A DNA stretch of 32,442 nt from Candidatus Zipacnadia bacterium (GTDB lineage Bacteria; Armatimonadota; Zipacnadia; Zipacnadales; UBA5352), in contig JALGUJ010000047.1 in NCBI GenBank assembly GCA_029820945.1, positions 1 through 32,442 on the forward strand, written 5' to 3'. The notes below the pieces were generated by a model. It was not told the origin of the DNA. It saw only the letters and a program-made list of their open reading frames with translations, and did not search any database. Of this stretch, positions 1 to 9,078 are shown piece after piece. Made by a program: the position numbers and the translations under genes. Each line of letters starts with the position of its first letter. Position 1 is the first letter of the stretch.

Positions 1-1
1 C

Positions 2-1303
2 GACACCCACGAGCTGACCTCAATGCGGCTGGCGGCGACCGAGGACGGCCAGGTCCGGACGCTGCTGCTGGCTCACCGCTACTACAATGAAGGCGCGGAC
101 GCCGCCACGCCGGACCTCGACCTGAAGGCCGGAGACACGGTGGAGCTGTGCATCACGGTTCATGATTCTCTTGCGGATGCGACGCGGGCCCGCGCCGCCG
201 ACGGGCGCGACATCTCCGGGACGATGGTCCAGGTGGCCTACCGCGGCTGGACCGCGACGGAGTATGGCGAGGAGGAGTACGCGAGGATCGCGGACGCGCT
301 GCAGGGCCACTACGACTGGGTCATCGTGCGCGAGATCGGCATCCACGACTGGATTGCGCCCATCTTCGAGCGGCGCGGCATCCGCACCATGGCCTACCAG
401 TATCTGGGCGCCCTGCGGCGCTACTCCGACCAGGTGACCGAGGCGGCCGAGGCCACGCTGGGCATGCCCGGCTCCGGCGGCGCGCTGTACACGGCACCCT
501 ACTCGCCCGACGCGCCGTGGCTGCTGGCCGACATCCGCCGGCCGGAGGTGCGCGAGGTCTTCGTGCGCCGCGCGGTGGCGGCCATGGAAGCGGGCTTCGA
601 CGGCATCTTCCTGGATGGCTCGAACTTCTTCGCGGATGACGCCGGGCGGCGCGGCGGCGATGTCCCCAACGCCGAGCACTCCCTCGCATGGGCGCACCAC
701 AAGCTGCTGAGCGAGATCGTCGCGGCGGTGCATGAGGCCGATCCGGAGGCGATCGTCGGCGTGCTGGGCAACGATTACTACGACGCGCTCGGCCAGGCGG
801 ACTTCGTGCTCAAGGAGCGCATGTACTTCGGCTGGGATGAGTTCGCGCGCGGGTTCGCCGACCGCAAGACGGTCGTCGGCGCCGAGCTTGACGTCCGCTT
901 CGAGATGGAGGAGGCGCCACTGGTGGGCACGCGCCTGGCCTACGGTGTCAAGGGCTACAGCTCCATCGCGGTGCAGACCGCCCTGCACTTCATCCGCGAG
1001 CCGACCGGCCTGTGGTACCTGGGCACCGGCGACCACACGCCGGAGACGCTGGACGAGTGGATCGAGGTCATCGTCGCCCACGCCACGGAGGACCTCTACG
1101 TCACCGCTATCGACCCGCCCGACTGCCGTCTGCACTTCGGGGGACGCGACCTGCTGTGGCCGGACGCCGACTGCCACATCGAGCTGTCGCGCCCGGCATG
1201 CCTGGCCGACGAGGACGGAACCTGCCTGCTCCACCAGGCGACGGAGTTCGAGCTTGAGGCCAACACGCGCTACCGGCTGCTGCGCGAGTGCCCGGGAGAG
1301 TAA
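2..1303 (+). CDS. Secreted-type TIM-barrel glycoside hydrolase-like protein, 5' truncated
   Basis: The frame is open to the left edge of the window; an ATG at 23 is probably internal, so the N-terminus and any signal peptide are missing. The visible 433 residues begin with a beta-rich stretch and continue into an alpha/beta barrel. The strand motif FDGIFLDGSNFF, near nt 597-633, is typical of putative glycosidases related to GH114 and DUF4434-type barrels, where an acidic residue ends a barrel strand. A second candidate acidic strand is VVGAELDVRFEME, near nt 872-909. The C-terminal ~80 residues look like a small beta domain. It is the first visible member of a plus-strand run; the next gene starts 4 nt after its stop. 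Family assignment is by pattern only and the substrate is unknown. Confidence 0.8.
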   Translation, partial: DTHELTSMRLAATEDGQVRTLLLAHRYYNEGADAATPDLDLKAGDTVELCITVHDSLADATRARAADGRDISGTMVQVAYRGWTATEYGEEEYARIADALQGHYDWVIVREIGIHDWIAPIFERRGIRTMAYQYLGALRRYSDQVTEAAEATLGMPGSGGALYTAPYSPDAPWLLADIRRPEVREVFVRRAVAAMEAGFDGIFLDGSNFFADDAGRRGGDVPNAEHSLAWAHHKLLSEIVAAVHEADPEAIVGVLGNDYYDALGQADFVLKERMYFGWDEFARGFADRKTVVGAELDVRFEMEEAPLVGTRLAYGVKGYSSIAVQTALHFIREPTGLWYLGTGDHTPETLDEWIEVIVAHATEDLYVTAIDPPDCRLHFGGRDLLWPDADCHIELSRPACLADEDGTCLLHQATEFELEANTRYRLLRECPGE

Positions 1304-1307
1304 TGCA

Positions 1308-3374
1308 ATGCGACCGCGCCTGCTGGTCATGGCGTTGCTGGCCGCGATCCCCGCAGGCGCTCCTCGCGCGGAGCACGGCCCGCAGGGAGTGTGGAATGAC
1401 GCAGTTCGCGTCGGCGTCACCCAGGATCGCGATCATCGCCTGGTGAGCCTGAGAGACCGGCGCGCGGGCCTTGAGTACGTGACACCTCGCGAGGACGGCG
1501 ATTTCTGGCGCGTCCAGATGCTCGCGCCGGACGGGCAGGTGCACACCTTCCGCTCCTCGGGAAGCGAGTGCTTCCGCAGCAGTTTCGGCTACGGTGGCGG
1601 TCAGCTTGACTGGCGGGTGCCGCTGGGCGAGAGCGAGATGATCGTCTCGGTCGAAATCCGCCTGCCGGATGACACCGCCCGCACCGAGTGGCGCCTGTCG
1701 GTCGAGACCCCCAGCCCCGACTGGGCGCCGTGGTGGATGGAGCTGGTGATCCCCGGCCTCGGCGTTCCGGGCGAGACCGATGTGATTGAGCGCCACTACC
1801 GCCACGAGGCGCCGGCCGAGCGGCTCAGCGGGCACTTCTTCGGCGACCAGCTCGTGCTTCTGCCCCGTAAGGGCGGGACGCTTTACGTGGCCGCCGAGGA
1901 CCCGGAGCATCTGCAGAAGGGCTTCGAGCTTGAGGTCGGGCAGGAGTTCGTCCTGCGCGTGCCGCCGCCGGGCATGGGCCTCCCCGGCGAGTGCTACCAC
2001 CAGCCCTTCCCGCTCGTCGTCCAGCCCGTGGCTGGCGACTGGTGGCAGGGGGCCGACCTCTACCGCCGCTGGGCGATGCGGCAGCGCTGGTGGCGCATCA
2101 AGCGACCGCGCGCTGAGGCCGAGCAGGCGCTGCGCGACGTGCGCCTGTGGCTGACCGCCATGAACCCGCTGACGAAGGACCCGCGCGACGTGCCGCCCCG
2201 CGCCATCGAGATCGCCGAGGCCGTCGGCGTGCCCGCGGGCATCCACTGGTACAACTGGGCCAACGAGCCCTTCATGCCCGATCTCTTTCCCGCGCGCGGG
2301 GCCTTCTACGCCGCCGCGCGCGAGGCCGAGGAGGCCGGGCTGCTGGTCATGCCCTACGTCAACGTGCTGCACCACGTGCGCAAGGACCGCTTCCCGCTGC
2401 GCGACGCGGCCTCCGTCGCGTCTGAGCCGCCGGCGTGCGGGCGTGTCGTGGACGGCCTCTACCACGTGCAGGTCGGGAAGTGGTCGATGGCGCCCATGTG
2501 CCGGGGGGCGCGCGAGTGGGTCGAGTTCTGCGCGCAGCAGGCGCTGCGGCTGCACGAGGAGGGCGGGTTCCGTGCGGTCTATCTCGACCAGGCCGCCTCG
2601 CCGCCGCGCTGGCCGTGCTTCGACCGCACGCACGGGCACCCGGCCGGCGGCGGCTCCTACTGGGCGAAGGGCACCATCGACATCCCGCGCCGCATCAAGC
2701 AGCTCACCGGCGGTGACATGGCGATCTCGGGCGAGGGCAGGTTCGAGGGCTATCTGCCCTACGTGGACCTCGACCTGAGCGGCTACTGGACTGAGCCGGG
2801 CGAGTACCTGCCGCTCTACGAGTTCCTCTACCCGTACCAGGCCGCGACCTTCGCGAGCGTCATGGCCGACGAGCCCATCGATTCGTTCGTCTACAAGGTC
2901 GGCGTACGTGGGCTCTATGGCGCCGCCGCACGGGTCTCGACGGAGATCATCGAGCAGCCCGAGAAGGTGGCCTTCCTGCGGGAGATCCTCGGCGCGCAGG
3001 TCGCGGCCGCGCACCTGATCGGCCACGAGCTGCTGCGGCCGCCCGACCTGCTCGGCGAGCCGCAGGCGGTGGACCTGAAGGGCTTCCTGCTGGGCAAGCG
3101 CCGGCCCGGCGCGACGGTCACCGTGCCGCGGGTGCACATAGCGGCCTGGACAACCACGGTGGACCGCGTGGCGCTGCTGGTGCTGAACGTCTCGCGCGAG
3201 CCGGCGACCGCGCGCATCGACCTCGCGGGCTGGGAGCGCACACCGGAGGGAGCGTGGCGGCTCCTGGACGCCTCCGGTCACCGGCTCCACGAAGCCGCGC
3301 AGCCACCGGACACGCTTGAGGTCGAGGTCCCCGCCCGCTCCGTGCGGATCATCGAACTGGGGTGGCTGCCATGA
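1308..3374 (+). CDS. Secreted DUF6259-like glycoside hydrolase-type protein
   Basis: This 688-aa protein starts at the ATG at 1308, with GGGAG inside the end of the previous gene, which suggests translational coupling. Residues 1-21 form a signal peptide (MRPRLLVMALLAAIPAGAPRA). An N-terminal beta-sandwich (about 25-270) is followed by a TIM barrel (about 280-620) and a short C-terminal beta domain (about 625-688). Barrel features are WYNWANEP near residue 313 and AVYLDQAA near 422, the latter a strand end with a candidate catalytic Asp. The architecture resembles DUF6259 proteins of environmental polysaccharide degraders, which have no characterised substrate. The minus-strand protein at 12217-14829 has a similar opening (beta domain containing LVSL, then a barrel with YFDGAED). 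A much longer upstream frame exists but is a shadow of the previous gene. Confidence 0.88.
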   Translation: MRPRLLVMALLAAIPAGAPRAEHGPQGVWNDAVRVGVTQDRDHRLVSLRDRRAGLEYVTPREDGDFWRVQMLAPDGQVHTFRSSGSECFRSSFGYGGGQLDWRVPLGESEMIVSVEIRLPDDTARTEWRLSVETPSPDWAPWWMELVIPGLGVPGETDVIERHYRHEAPAERLSGHFFGDQLVLLPRKGGTLYVAAEDPEHLQKGFELEVGQEFVLRVPPPGMGLPGECYHQPFPLVVQPVAGDWWQGADLYRRWAMRQRWWRIKRPRAEAEQALRDVRLWLTAMNPLTKDPRDVPPRAIEIAEAVGVPAGIHWYNWANEPFMPDLFPARGAFYAAAREAEEAGLLVMPYVNVLHHVRKDRFPLRDAASVASEPPACGRVVDGLYHVQVGKWSMAPMCRGAREWVEFCAQQALRLHEEGGFRAVYLDQAASPPRWPCFDRTHGHPAGGGSYWAKGTIDIPRRIKQLTGGDMAISGEGRFEGYLPYVDLDLSGYWTEPGEYLPLYEFLYPYQAATFASVMADEPIDSFVYKVGVRGLYGAAARVSTEIIEQPEKVAFLREILGAQVAAAHLIGHELLRPPDLLGEPQAVDLKGFLLGKRRPGATVTVPRVHIAAWTTTVDRVALLVLNVSREPATARIDLAGWERTPEGAWRLLDASGHRLHEAAQPPDTLEVEVPARSVRIIELGWLP

Positions 3375-6300
3375 GCATGCGCGTGCCGGGCATATGCGCA
3401 GCGCTCGTCCTCGCCGCCGGATCACTCGCCCCGTGCCGGCCCCTCGCTCCCGAGGTCTCGGAGTGGTATGGCCTCCTGGACAACGGGGATTTCGAGCGCG
3501 GCGATGAGCTGCCGGAGTTCTGGCGGCGCTTCCCGCCGCAGGACGAGGAGTGGGGCAGATGCCGCCGCGACGTCTCGGACGCGTGCTCCGGGCAGGCCTC
3601 CGGCCTGCTCGTCAGCGAGGCCGAGCGGCCCGACGACAATGCGCCGGTGCAGTGGAACTTCTACCACCTACCGGTCGAGGGCGGCACCTCGCTGTTCGCG
3701 AGCTACTGGGTCAAGAGCGATGGCCCGTGGCGGGGGCGGGTCGGCGCGCACTTCTACGATGCGGACGGCAACCATCTCGGCTTCGAGCACGTGGACGCGC
3801 GCGAGGACACCTCGGACTGGACCGGCGTGCGCGGCTTGATGCCGGTCCCCGAGGGCGCGGTGAAGATGGGCGTCGCGCTCTACGGGGCCGACGAGCAGAC
3901 GATCCGCTACGATGACGTCGCGCTGCTGGGCGTTCCCTCCGCGCAGGCGACGCGGGGAAGGCCCGAGATGGACGGTGCCCTCGATGACGCCTGCTGGCCC
4001 GAGGACGCGGCCATCGCCGACTTCGCCGTGCACACCGGCGAGCGGCTGCCGGTGGCCCGCCTGCGGGCGTGGCTGGCCTATGACGACTCCTCGCTCTACG
4101 TGGCCTTCGAATGCCCGCACCCGGCCGGCGCGGAACTGAAGGCCGACGCCACCGAGCACGACGGCGAGACCTGGCTCGACGACTCGGTCGAGGTCTTCCT
4201 CGACCCCTGGCACGAGCGCGACGACTACTACCAGCTCTGCGTCAACTGCCTGGGCGTGATCCGCGACACCTGGCGCACCGACACCACGTGGGAGTCGGGC
4301 GCGACCGCGGCGGTGAGACGCCGCGACGACTGCTGGACCGTCGAGATCGCCATCCCCTTCGACGGCCTGGGGCTCGACATGCGGTCGGGGGAGACCTGGG
4401 GCGTCAACCTCGTGCGCAACGACCGGGTGCGCGGGGAGACCTCCACGTGGTCGCTTGAGGCCTTCCACCGCCCCGAGCGCTTCGGGAACGTCTCGCTCTC
4501 GCCGAAGCTCACGCGCTTCTACCTCGCGGATCTGGCGGAGAGGCTTCCCGAGCTGCAGCGCCGCCATGCCGCGCTCACCCGGCGGCTGGCGGAGCTGGAC
4601 CTGCCGCCCGAGGTGAGGGGTGAGATCGATGAGCGCCTGGCGGACGCGGACGCTCGCCTGCGGACCCTCGCGGAGCTGGCGGGTGAGGGCGGCGACCTCT
4701 CCGAGGATGCATGGGCGCAGGTGCGCGAGAGCTACGAGGCGGTAGGGGACGCGTTGGGGTGGGGGCGCGTGGCGGCGCTGCAGGGGCTCATGAGGGCCGA
4801 TGGCCGCGACGGCTTCGGCGTGGCCATCGCCGGGCCGCTGCACAAGATACGCCGGGAGGGCGAGGAGACCGAGGGCATGCTGGCCGACCGCGTTGAGCTG
4901 ACCGCCGCCCGGGATGAGGCGGAGTCATTCCAGCTTGTGGTCATCGCGGGCGAGCAGGCGCTGGCGGGGGTGCAGGTGGACGCGCCGCCGCTGCGCGGGG
5001 AGGGCGGGGAGATCCCGCTGAGCTGGCGGATTGTGGAATACCTGGAGACCGCGGATCCGGGCTACGCCACGGAGTACGTCGGCTGGTGGCCGGACCCGCT
5101 GCTGCCGGGCGAGCCCTTCGACGTCGCGGCCGGGCAGCGCCGGCCCCTCTGGCTCACCGTCGAGGTGCCGCCGGACGCGGCGCCGGGCGTGTACCGCACC
5201 GAGGTAACGGTCGAGCACGCCGGACGGTCCGTCAGTGTTGCGGTCGGCCTACGCGTCCGCGACTTCCGCCTGCCGCGCCCGGGGACGCTGGCGACCGCCT
5301 TCGGCCTCTATGCAAGCGCCCTGTCTCGCTGGTGGTGGGAGGGCAAGCCGTACAGGGAGCACATGCCGATCGAGATGTTCCGCGAGTGGTGCCAGTTCAT
5401 GGCCCAGTACCGTCTCACGCCCAAGAACATCGCGCGCGAGTACATCCAGGTGCAGGGCGGGAAGGACCTCGCCGCCGATCTGAGCGCGCTGGAACAGACG
5501 GTCGCCCCGCTGGCCGGTCGCTTCTTCGCGCCCTACTCATTCTGCCTGCACCGGCTGCCGAGCGCGGTGCGCATGAGCGAGTCGGCCCAGGGCACGGACC
5601 CGAGCGTCGCCGCCGGCGTCACCGCGGCCCTCGCACGGGAGTGGGAGCGTCTGGATCTGCCGCGGCAGGTGTACATCTACGGGCACGACGAGCCAAAGCC
5701 GAGCCAGTATCCGGCCCTGATCGCGAACTACGACGCGATCCGCGAGGCCGTCCCCGACTACCCGATCATGCAGACCATCGGCGATCCCGAGCCGGAGGAG
5801 CTGGTGGGCCACGTGGACATCTGGTGCCCGCTGAGCCCCCGGGTGCTCGGCGACTTCTACCAGGAGCGCCGTGAGGCCGGCGACACGCTCTGGATGTACA
5901 CCTGCTGCTCGCCCAAGCCCCCGCACGCGAACTTCTTCGTGGACGAGCCCGCCATCGACCACCGCATTCTGTTCTGGCAGGCCCGGCAGGCCGGCGCAAC
6001 CGGATTCCTCTACTGGTGCGTCACCTACTGGCATGGACTGCCCAACGCCTCCGGCGACGAGCCGCACTTCCCCGATGTCCCCATCCACATGCGCGACCTG
6101 GGCACCTACGGGAACTACAAGGACAACGGTGACGGCGTGCTCATCTGGCCGGGACGCGACCGCAAGCCGCTGGCCTCGATCCGGCTGGAGTGCATCCGCG
6201 ACGGCATCGAGGACTATGAGTACCTGGCGCTGCTGTCGCGGCTCGTGGAATGTGCCACGGCACTTCCGCCTGACGACCGCCCGGGGGAGCAGTTGCTGTC

Positions 6301-6454
6301 GGAGGCGCGCGCTCTCTGCCGGGTCCCCGTGAGCATCTCCGAGAGCATGACGCGCTACACGAAGGACCCCGAGCTGCTGCTGGCGCGCCGCGACGCCGTC
6401 GGCGACATGATCGAGCGACTGAGCGCGGCTCTCGACGCGCGCGAGGAGGAGTGA
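3371..6454 (+). CDS. Secreted multidomain CBM + DUF4091/GH123-like glycoside hydrolase
   Basis: This 1027-aa protein starts at an ATG that overlaps the previous stop (ATGA at 3371-3374), with GGGG about 8 nt upstream; a GTG at 3362 is less likely. A signal peptide covers about residues 1-25. Then come a CBM4/9-type jelly roll (about 35-187, opening LLDNGDFERG), a CBM9-like domain (about 195-372, with MDGALDDACW and DDSVEVFLDPW) and a charged helical linker (about 387-440). A beta domain (about 475-650) leads into a DUF4091/GH123-type barrel (about 650-1000). GHDEP at residues 771-775 places an adjacent Asp773-Glu774 pair; GH123 N-acetyl-beta-galactosaminidases use such a pair in substrate-assisted catalysis. 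The C-terminal RDGIEDYEYL motif is typical of DUF4091. GalNAc specificity is only a possibility. Confidence 0.92.
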   Translation: MSMRVPGICAALVLAAGSLAPCRPLAPEVSEWYGLLDNGDFERGDELPEFWRRFPPQDEEWGRCRRDVSDACSGQASGLLVSEAERPDDNAPVQWNFYHLPVEGGTSLFASYWVKSDGPWRGRVGAHFYDADGNHLGFEHVDAREDTSDWTGVRGLMPVPEGAVKMGVALYGADEQTIRYDDVALLGVPSAQATRGRPEMDGALDDACWPEDAAIADFAVHTGERLPVARLRAWLAYDDSSLYVAFECPHPAGAELKADATEHDGETWLDDSVEVFLDPWHERDDYYQLCVNCLGVIRDTWRTDTTWESGATAAVRRRDDCWTVEIAIPFDGLGLDMRSGETWGVNLVRNDRVRGETSTWSLEAFHRPERFGNVSLSPKLTRFYLADLAERLPELQRRHAALTRRLAELDLPPEVRGEIDERLADADARLRTLAELAGEGGDLSEDAWAQVRESYEAVGDALGWGRVAALQGLMRADGRDGFGVAIAGPLHKIRREGEETEGMLADRVELTAARDEAESFQLVVIAGEQALAGVQVDAPPLRGEGGEIPLSWRIVEYLETADPGYATEYVGWWPDPLLPGEPFDVAAGQRRPLWLTVEVPPDAAPGVYRTEVTVEHAGRSVSVAVGLRVRDFRLPRPGTLATAFGLYASALSRWWWEGKPYREHMPIEMFREWCQFMAQYRLTPKNIAREYIQVQGGKDLAADLSALEQTVAPLAGRFFAPYSFCLHRLPSAVRMSESAQGTDPSVAAGVTAALAREWERLDLPRQVYIYGHDEPKPSQYPALIANYDAIREAVPDYPIMQTIGDPEPEELVGHVDIWCPLSPRVLGDFYQERREAGDTLWMYTCCSPKPPHANFFVDEPAIDHRILFWQARQAGATGFLYWCVTYWHGLPNASGDEPHFPDVPIHMRDLGTYGNYKDNGDGVLIWPGRDRKPLASIRLECIRDGIEDYEYLALLSRLVECATALPPDDRPGEQLLSEARALCRVPVSISESMTRYTKDPELLLARRDAVGDMIERLSAALDAREEE

Positions 6455-6460
6455 CTGACG

Positions 6461-8590
6461 ATGCTCAACCGACTGCTCGCGACAGCGGTTGCGATCCTTG
6501 TATGCCTGGGCGGTGTGTCGGCCGAGCTGCCGACTGACCCGCCCGTGTCCGACGAGCATACCGTGCTGCTGTGGCACTTCGACGAGGGGCAGGGCGAAAC
6601 CGCCGTTGATGCGTCCGGCAACGGCCGCGACGGCGCGATCAGCGGCGCCGAGTGGGTCGAGGGGCGCTTCGGACGGGCGCTGCACTGGGGCGAGGGCGAC
6701 GGGAACGTGTCGGTCACAGGCGATCTGCCCGGCATCACCGACCGCTTCACGCTGGAGTGCTGGGTCAAGCTGGATGCGCTGCCGACGGGGAAGCAGCCCT
6801 TCTGGGCCTTTGACGTCGGCGGTCGGCTGGGCTCGATGGTGATCGCCATCCGCCCGCCGGGGGTGCTCTACGTCGGCACGCAGCTTGGCTCAGCGAGGAA
6901 CTGGCTCATCGGCAGCCGCGAGATCCCGGTCGATGAGTGGACGCACCTGGCGCTCGTCTACGACGGCCCCGCCGGCAAGATCGGCACCTTCGTGAACGGG
7001 GCGATCGACCTGGAGTTCGACGTGCCGCCCGACCAGCCGCCGGTGAACTTCACCGAGGGCAATCCGTTCTTCGTCCGCAGCTATCGCGGGACCGACGAGA
7101 AGCTCATCGGCGCCATCGACGAGGTGCGACTGAGCAGCACCGCGCGGCTGTTCGGCCACCGGTGGACCGCGCGCGCATTCCTGCACGTGCTTCGCTACCG
7201 CGACGAGGTGCTGCTCACGCATCACGTCCCGCCCGGGCACCCGGACCCGCCGGTGCGCTATCGCGTGCGCATCGCCGACGGGGCGGGCGCCGAGATTCTC
7301 GATGGGATCGTCACGGCGGAGGCCGTCGAGGCCGGGCGGGGCATGATCCCGGCCGTGATCCATGAGGGCGAGTGGCGCGCGACCGTCACCGCCGAGCTGG
7401 CAAGCGGGGACGAGAAGGTCATGGTCGATCGCGAGCTGAGATTCACCCCGCCGGATCGCTCGGTCGTGGACATCGACGAGGACAACGTCTATCGGCACCA
7501 GGGCGAGCGCCTGTTCCCGCTCATGGCCTACCACGTGCGGCAGAAGGACCTGGCGGAGGTCGCGTCGGGCGGCTTCACCATCGCACAGTCCTTCACGACG
7601 ACCTACTGGCCGGGCTACGAGCGCGAGACCGACGGTGTGGGCTTCATCGACGCGGCGTGGCAGCACGGGATGCTGGGCGTCGGCGGAGGTGGCGGGATCC
7701 ACGACCCGGAGGTGGGGGAGACGATGCTCACACAGTACCGGGGCGAGCCGAGTGTGGCGTTCTGGTACATCGACGACGAGCCGCACGGCCCCGGCCGCCA
7801 GCCCGAGGACATGCTGGCGCGGTACGAGCAGTGGGCCCGCTGGGATCCGACGCACCCGCACTTCCTGCTGCACAACCGCCCGCCCGAGTTCCGGCGCTAC
7901 TCGCCGGCCTGCGACATCTTCGCCACGGACAGCTACCCGCTGCGCCGGCCCGGCGATACGGACATGATGCCGGTCTCGGTCTGGACGCGCGCGGCGGTGG
8001 ATGCCGTCGCCAACCGCAAGCCGGTGTGGATCGCACTCCAGTGCTACACCACGCGCTCGACCGAGGAGAGCACCGCCGGCCGCGACATGCTGCCGCGCCT
8101 CCCGACCATCGACGAGCTGCGCTGCATGAGCTACATGGCGCTGGCGGAGGGCGCGCGCGGGCTGCTCTACTACTCGTTCGATGACACCTACTACAACCGC
8201 GGCGGCATCCGGGGCGTGAACCTGGCCGAGGAGTTCCCGGAGTTCTGGGCGGGGATGAAGGGCCTGATGGCCGAGCTGCGCGCGCATGAGGCCATCTGGA
8301 CCGCGCCCTACGCCCTGCTCGACGCACCGGCCTGCGACAACGACGCCATCGTCGTGCAGCGCTACCCGCTCAGCGACGGCGTGCAGGGCTATGTGCTGGC
8401 GGTGAACCCGACGCGCGAGGTGCAGGAGTTGACGCTGACCTTCGAGGGCTTCACCGGGGAGCAGGGCGCGCGGGATCTGCTCGCAGATCGGCCCCTGCCC
8501 CTCCGCGACGGCGTCATCACCGACACCCTGCAACCGCTGGGGGCGGCGTGCTACGCGATCCCCGGTGTAAGCTTCGAGCCCGACGCGTAG
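6461..8590 (+). CDS. Secreted LamG-domain protein with glycosidase-like barrel
   Basis: This 709-aa protein lies 6 nt after the previous stop, with GGAGGAG upstream of the ATG. A signal peptide covers about residues 1-21 (ends GVSA). A LamG/concanavalin-like domain (about 33-230) opens with LLWHFDEGQG and closes with IDEVRLSS. A short beta linker leads to a barrel of about 340-620. YIDDEP (Tyr436 to Pro441) sits at a strand end and offers Asp438/Asp439/Glu440 as candidate catalytic acids, recalling the Asp-Glu pair of the neighbouring GH123-like protein. A small beta domain ends the protein. I cannot name a CAZy family. It is the last gene of the plus-strand run. Confidence 0.88.
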   Translation: MLNRLLATAVAILVCLGGVSAELPTDPPVSDEHTVLLWHFDEGQGETAVDASGNGRDGAISGAEWVEGRFGRALHWGEGDGNVSVTGDLPGITDRFTLECWVKLDALPTGKQPFWAFDVGGRLGSMVIAIRPPGVLYVGTQLGSARNWLIGSREIPVDEWTHLALVYDGPAGKIGTFVNGAIDLEFDVPPDQPPVNFTEGNPFFVRSYRGTDEKLIGAIDEVRLSSTARLFGHRWTARAFLHVLRYRDEVLLTHHVPPGHPDPPVRYRVRIADGAGAEILDGIVTAEAVEAGRGMIPAVIHEGEWRATVTAELASGDEKVMVDRELRFTPPDRSVVDIDEDNVYRHQGERLFPLMAYHVRQKDLAEVASGGFTIAQSFTTTYWPGYERETDGVGFIDAAWQHGMLGVGGGGGIHDPEVGETMLTQYRGEPSVAFWYIDDEPHGPGRQPEDMLARYEQWARWDPTHPHFLLHNRPPEFRRYSPACDIFATDSYPLRRPGDTDMMPVSVWTRAAVDAVANRKPVWIALQCYTTRSTEESTAGRDMLPRLPTIDELRCMSYMALAEGARGLLYYSFDDTYYNRGGIRGVNLAEEFPEFWAGMKGLMAELRAHEAIWTAPYALLDAPACDNDAIVVQRYPLSDGVQGYVLAVNPTREVQELTLTFEGFTGEQGARDLLADRPLPLRDGVITDTLQPLGAACYAIPGVSFEPDA

Positions 8591-8614
8591 GTCACAGGCT
8601 CCAAGCAGGACGGG

Positions 8615-8642
8615 CCGGTCAAGCGAGGGGTCCCTCTGACGG
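8615..8642. terminator. Weak inverted repeat after the four-gene run
   Basis: The arms CCGGTCA and TGACGG, with one bulged base, enclose GAGGGGTCCCTC, itself an inverted repeat. It lies 25 nt after the stop at 8590. There is no clear T tract, so function as a terminator is uncertain. Confidence 0.28.
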
Positions 8643-9060
8643 CGGGAACCCCGGTCGTTGCCTTTGCCCTCTCGTGGCAGCAAGCCCCCGCACGCCGCCC
8701 GGTGCCTCGGTCACTCCGACTGCCCTCGACGTTGCCGCGGTGGTTGTCGCGGAGGGGCCGCCGCGAGCCCAGCGAGCAGGCGCCTGTCCGGCCCGCCGTT
8801 TCTCCTGCCGGTCGGTGCGGAGTCCTTCCGCCACCGGGTTATGCACGACGTATCGGACGAGGCGCGCCAGCGGTTCCTTCGGCCGCAGATGCCGGTCCCA
8901 GAAGCTGCGCTGCCAGATCGGCGGAGGCAGGGCGATGACGTGCAGATGATCGGGCATCAGGCAGTACGCAAGAAGGTCGCACCCGTGGTTGCGCGCGTTT
9001 ACGTGTAGGGCTTCGGCGATCAGCGTGGGGGCGGTGCGCATAGCCTCGCGACAGGCCAAC
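8619..9060 (-). pseudogene. Decayed REP-associated tyrosine transposase (RAYT, Y1_Tnp/IS200-like)
   Basis: The minus-strand reading holds two blocks of a RAYT-type transposase. The HUH metal-binding segment LMPDHLHVI (about nt 8932-8960) is followed almost at once by WQRSFWDRHLR and VRYVVHNPVAEGL (about nt 8820-8925). In intact family members roughly 40 residues lie between these blocks, including the helix with the nucleophilic tyrosine; here only ALPPPI remains. The family N-terminal strand is also absent, and sequence after NPVAEGL no longer resembles the family. The frame stays open to 8621-8619, but I read it as a relic with an internal deletion and lost ends, not an active transposase. 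The left boundary is approximate. It lies just downstream of the Roadblock gene. Confidence 0.75.
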
Positions 9061-9078
9061 GGCCGGGGCCGTCCCCGG

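Noticed and set aside
1107..3425. 772-residue minus-strand open frame
   Set aside because: It is antisense to two genes with signal peptides and domains. The product is Arg/His/Val-rich without motifs, a common artefact of high GC.
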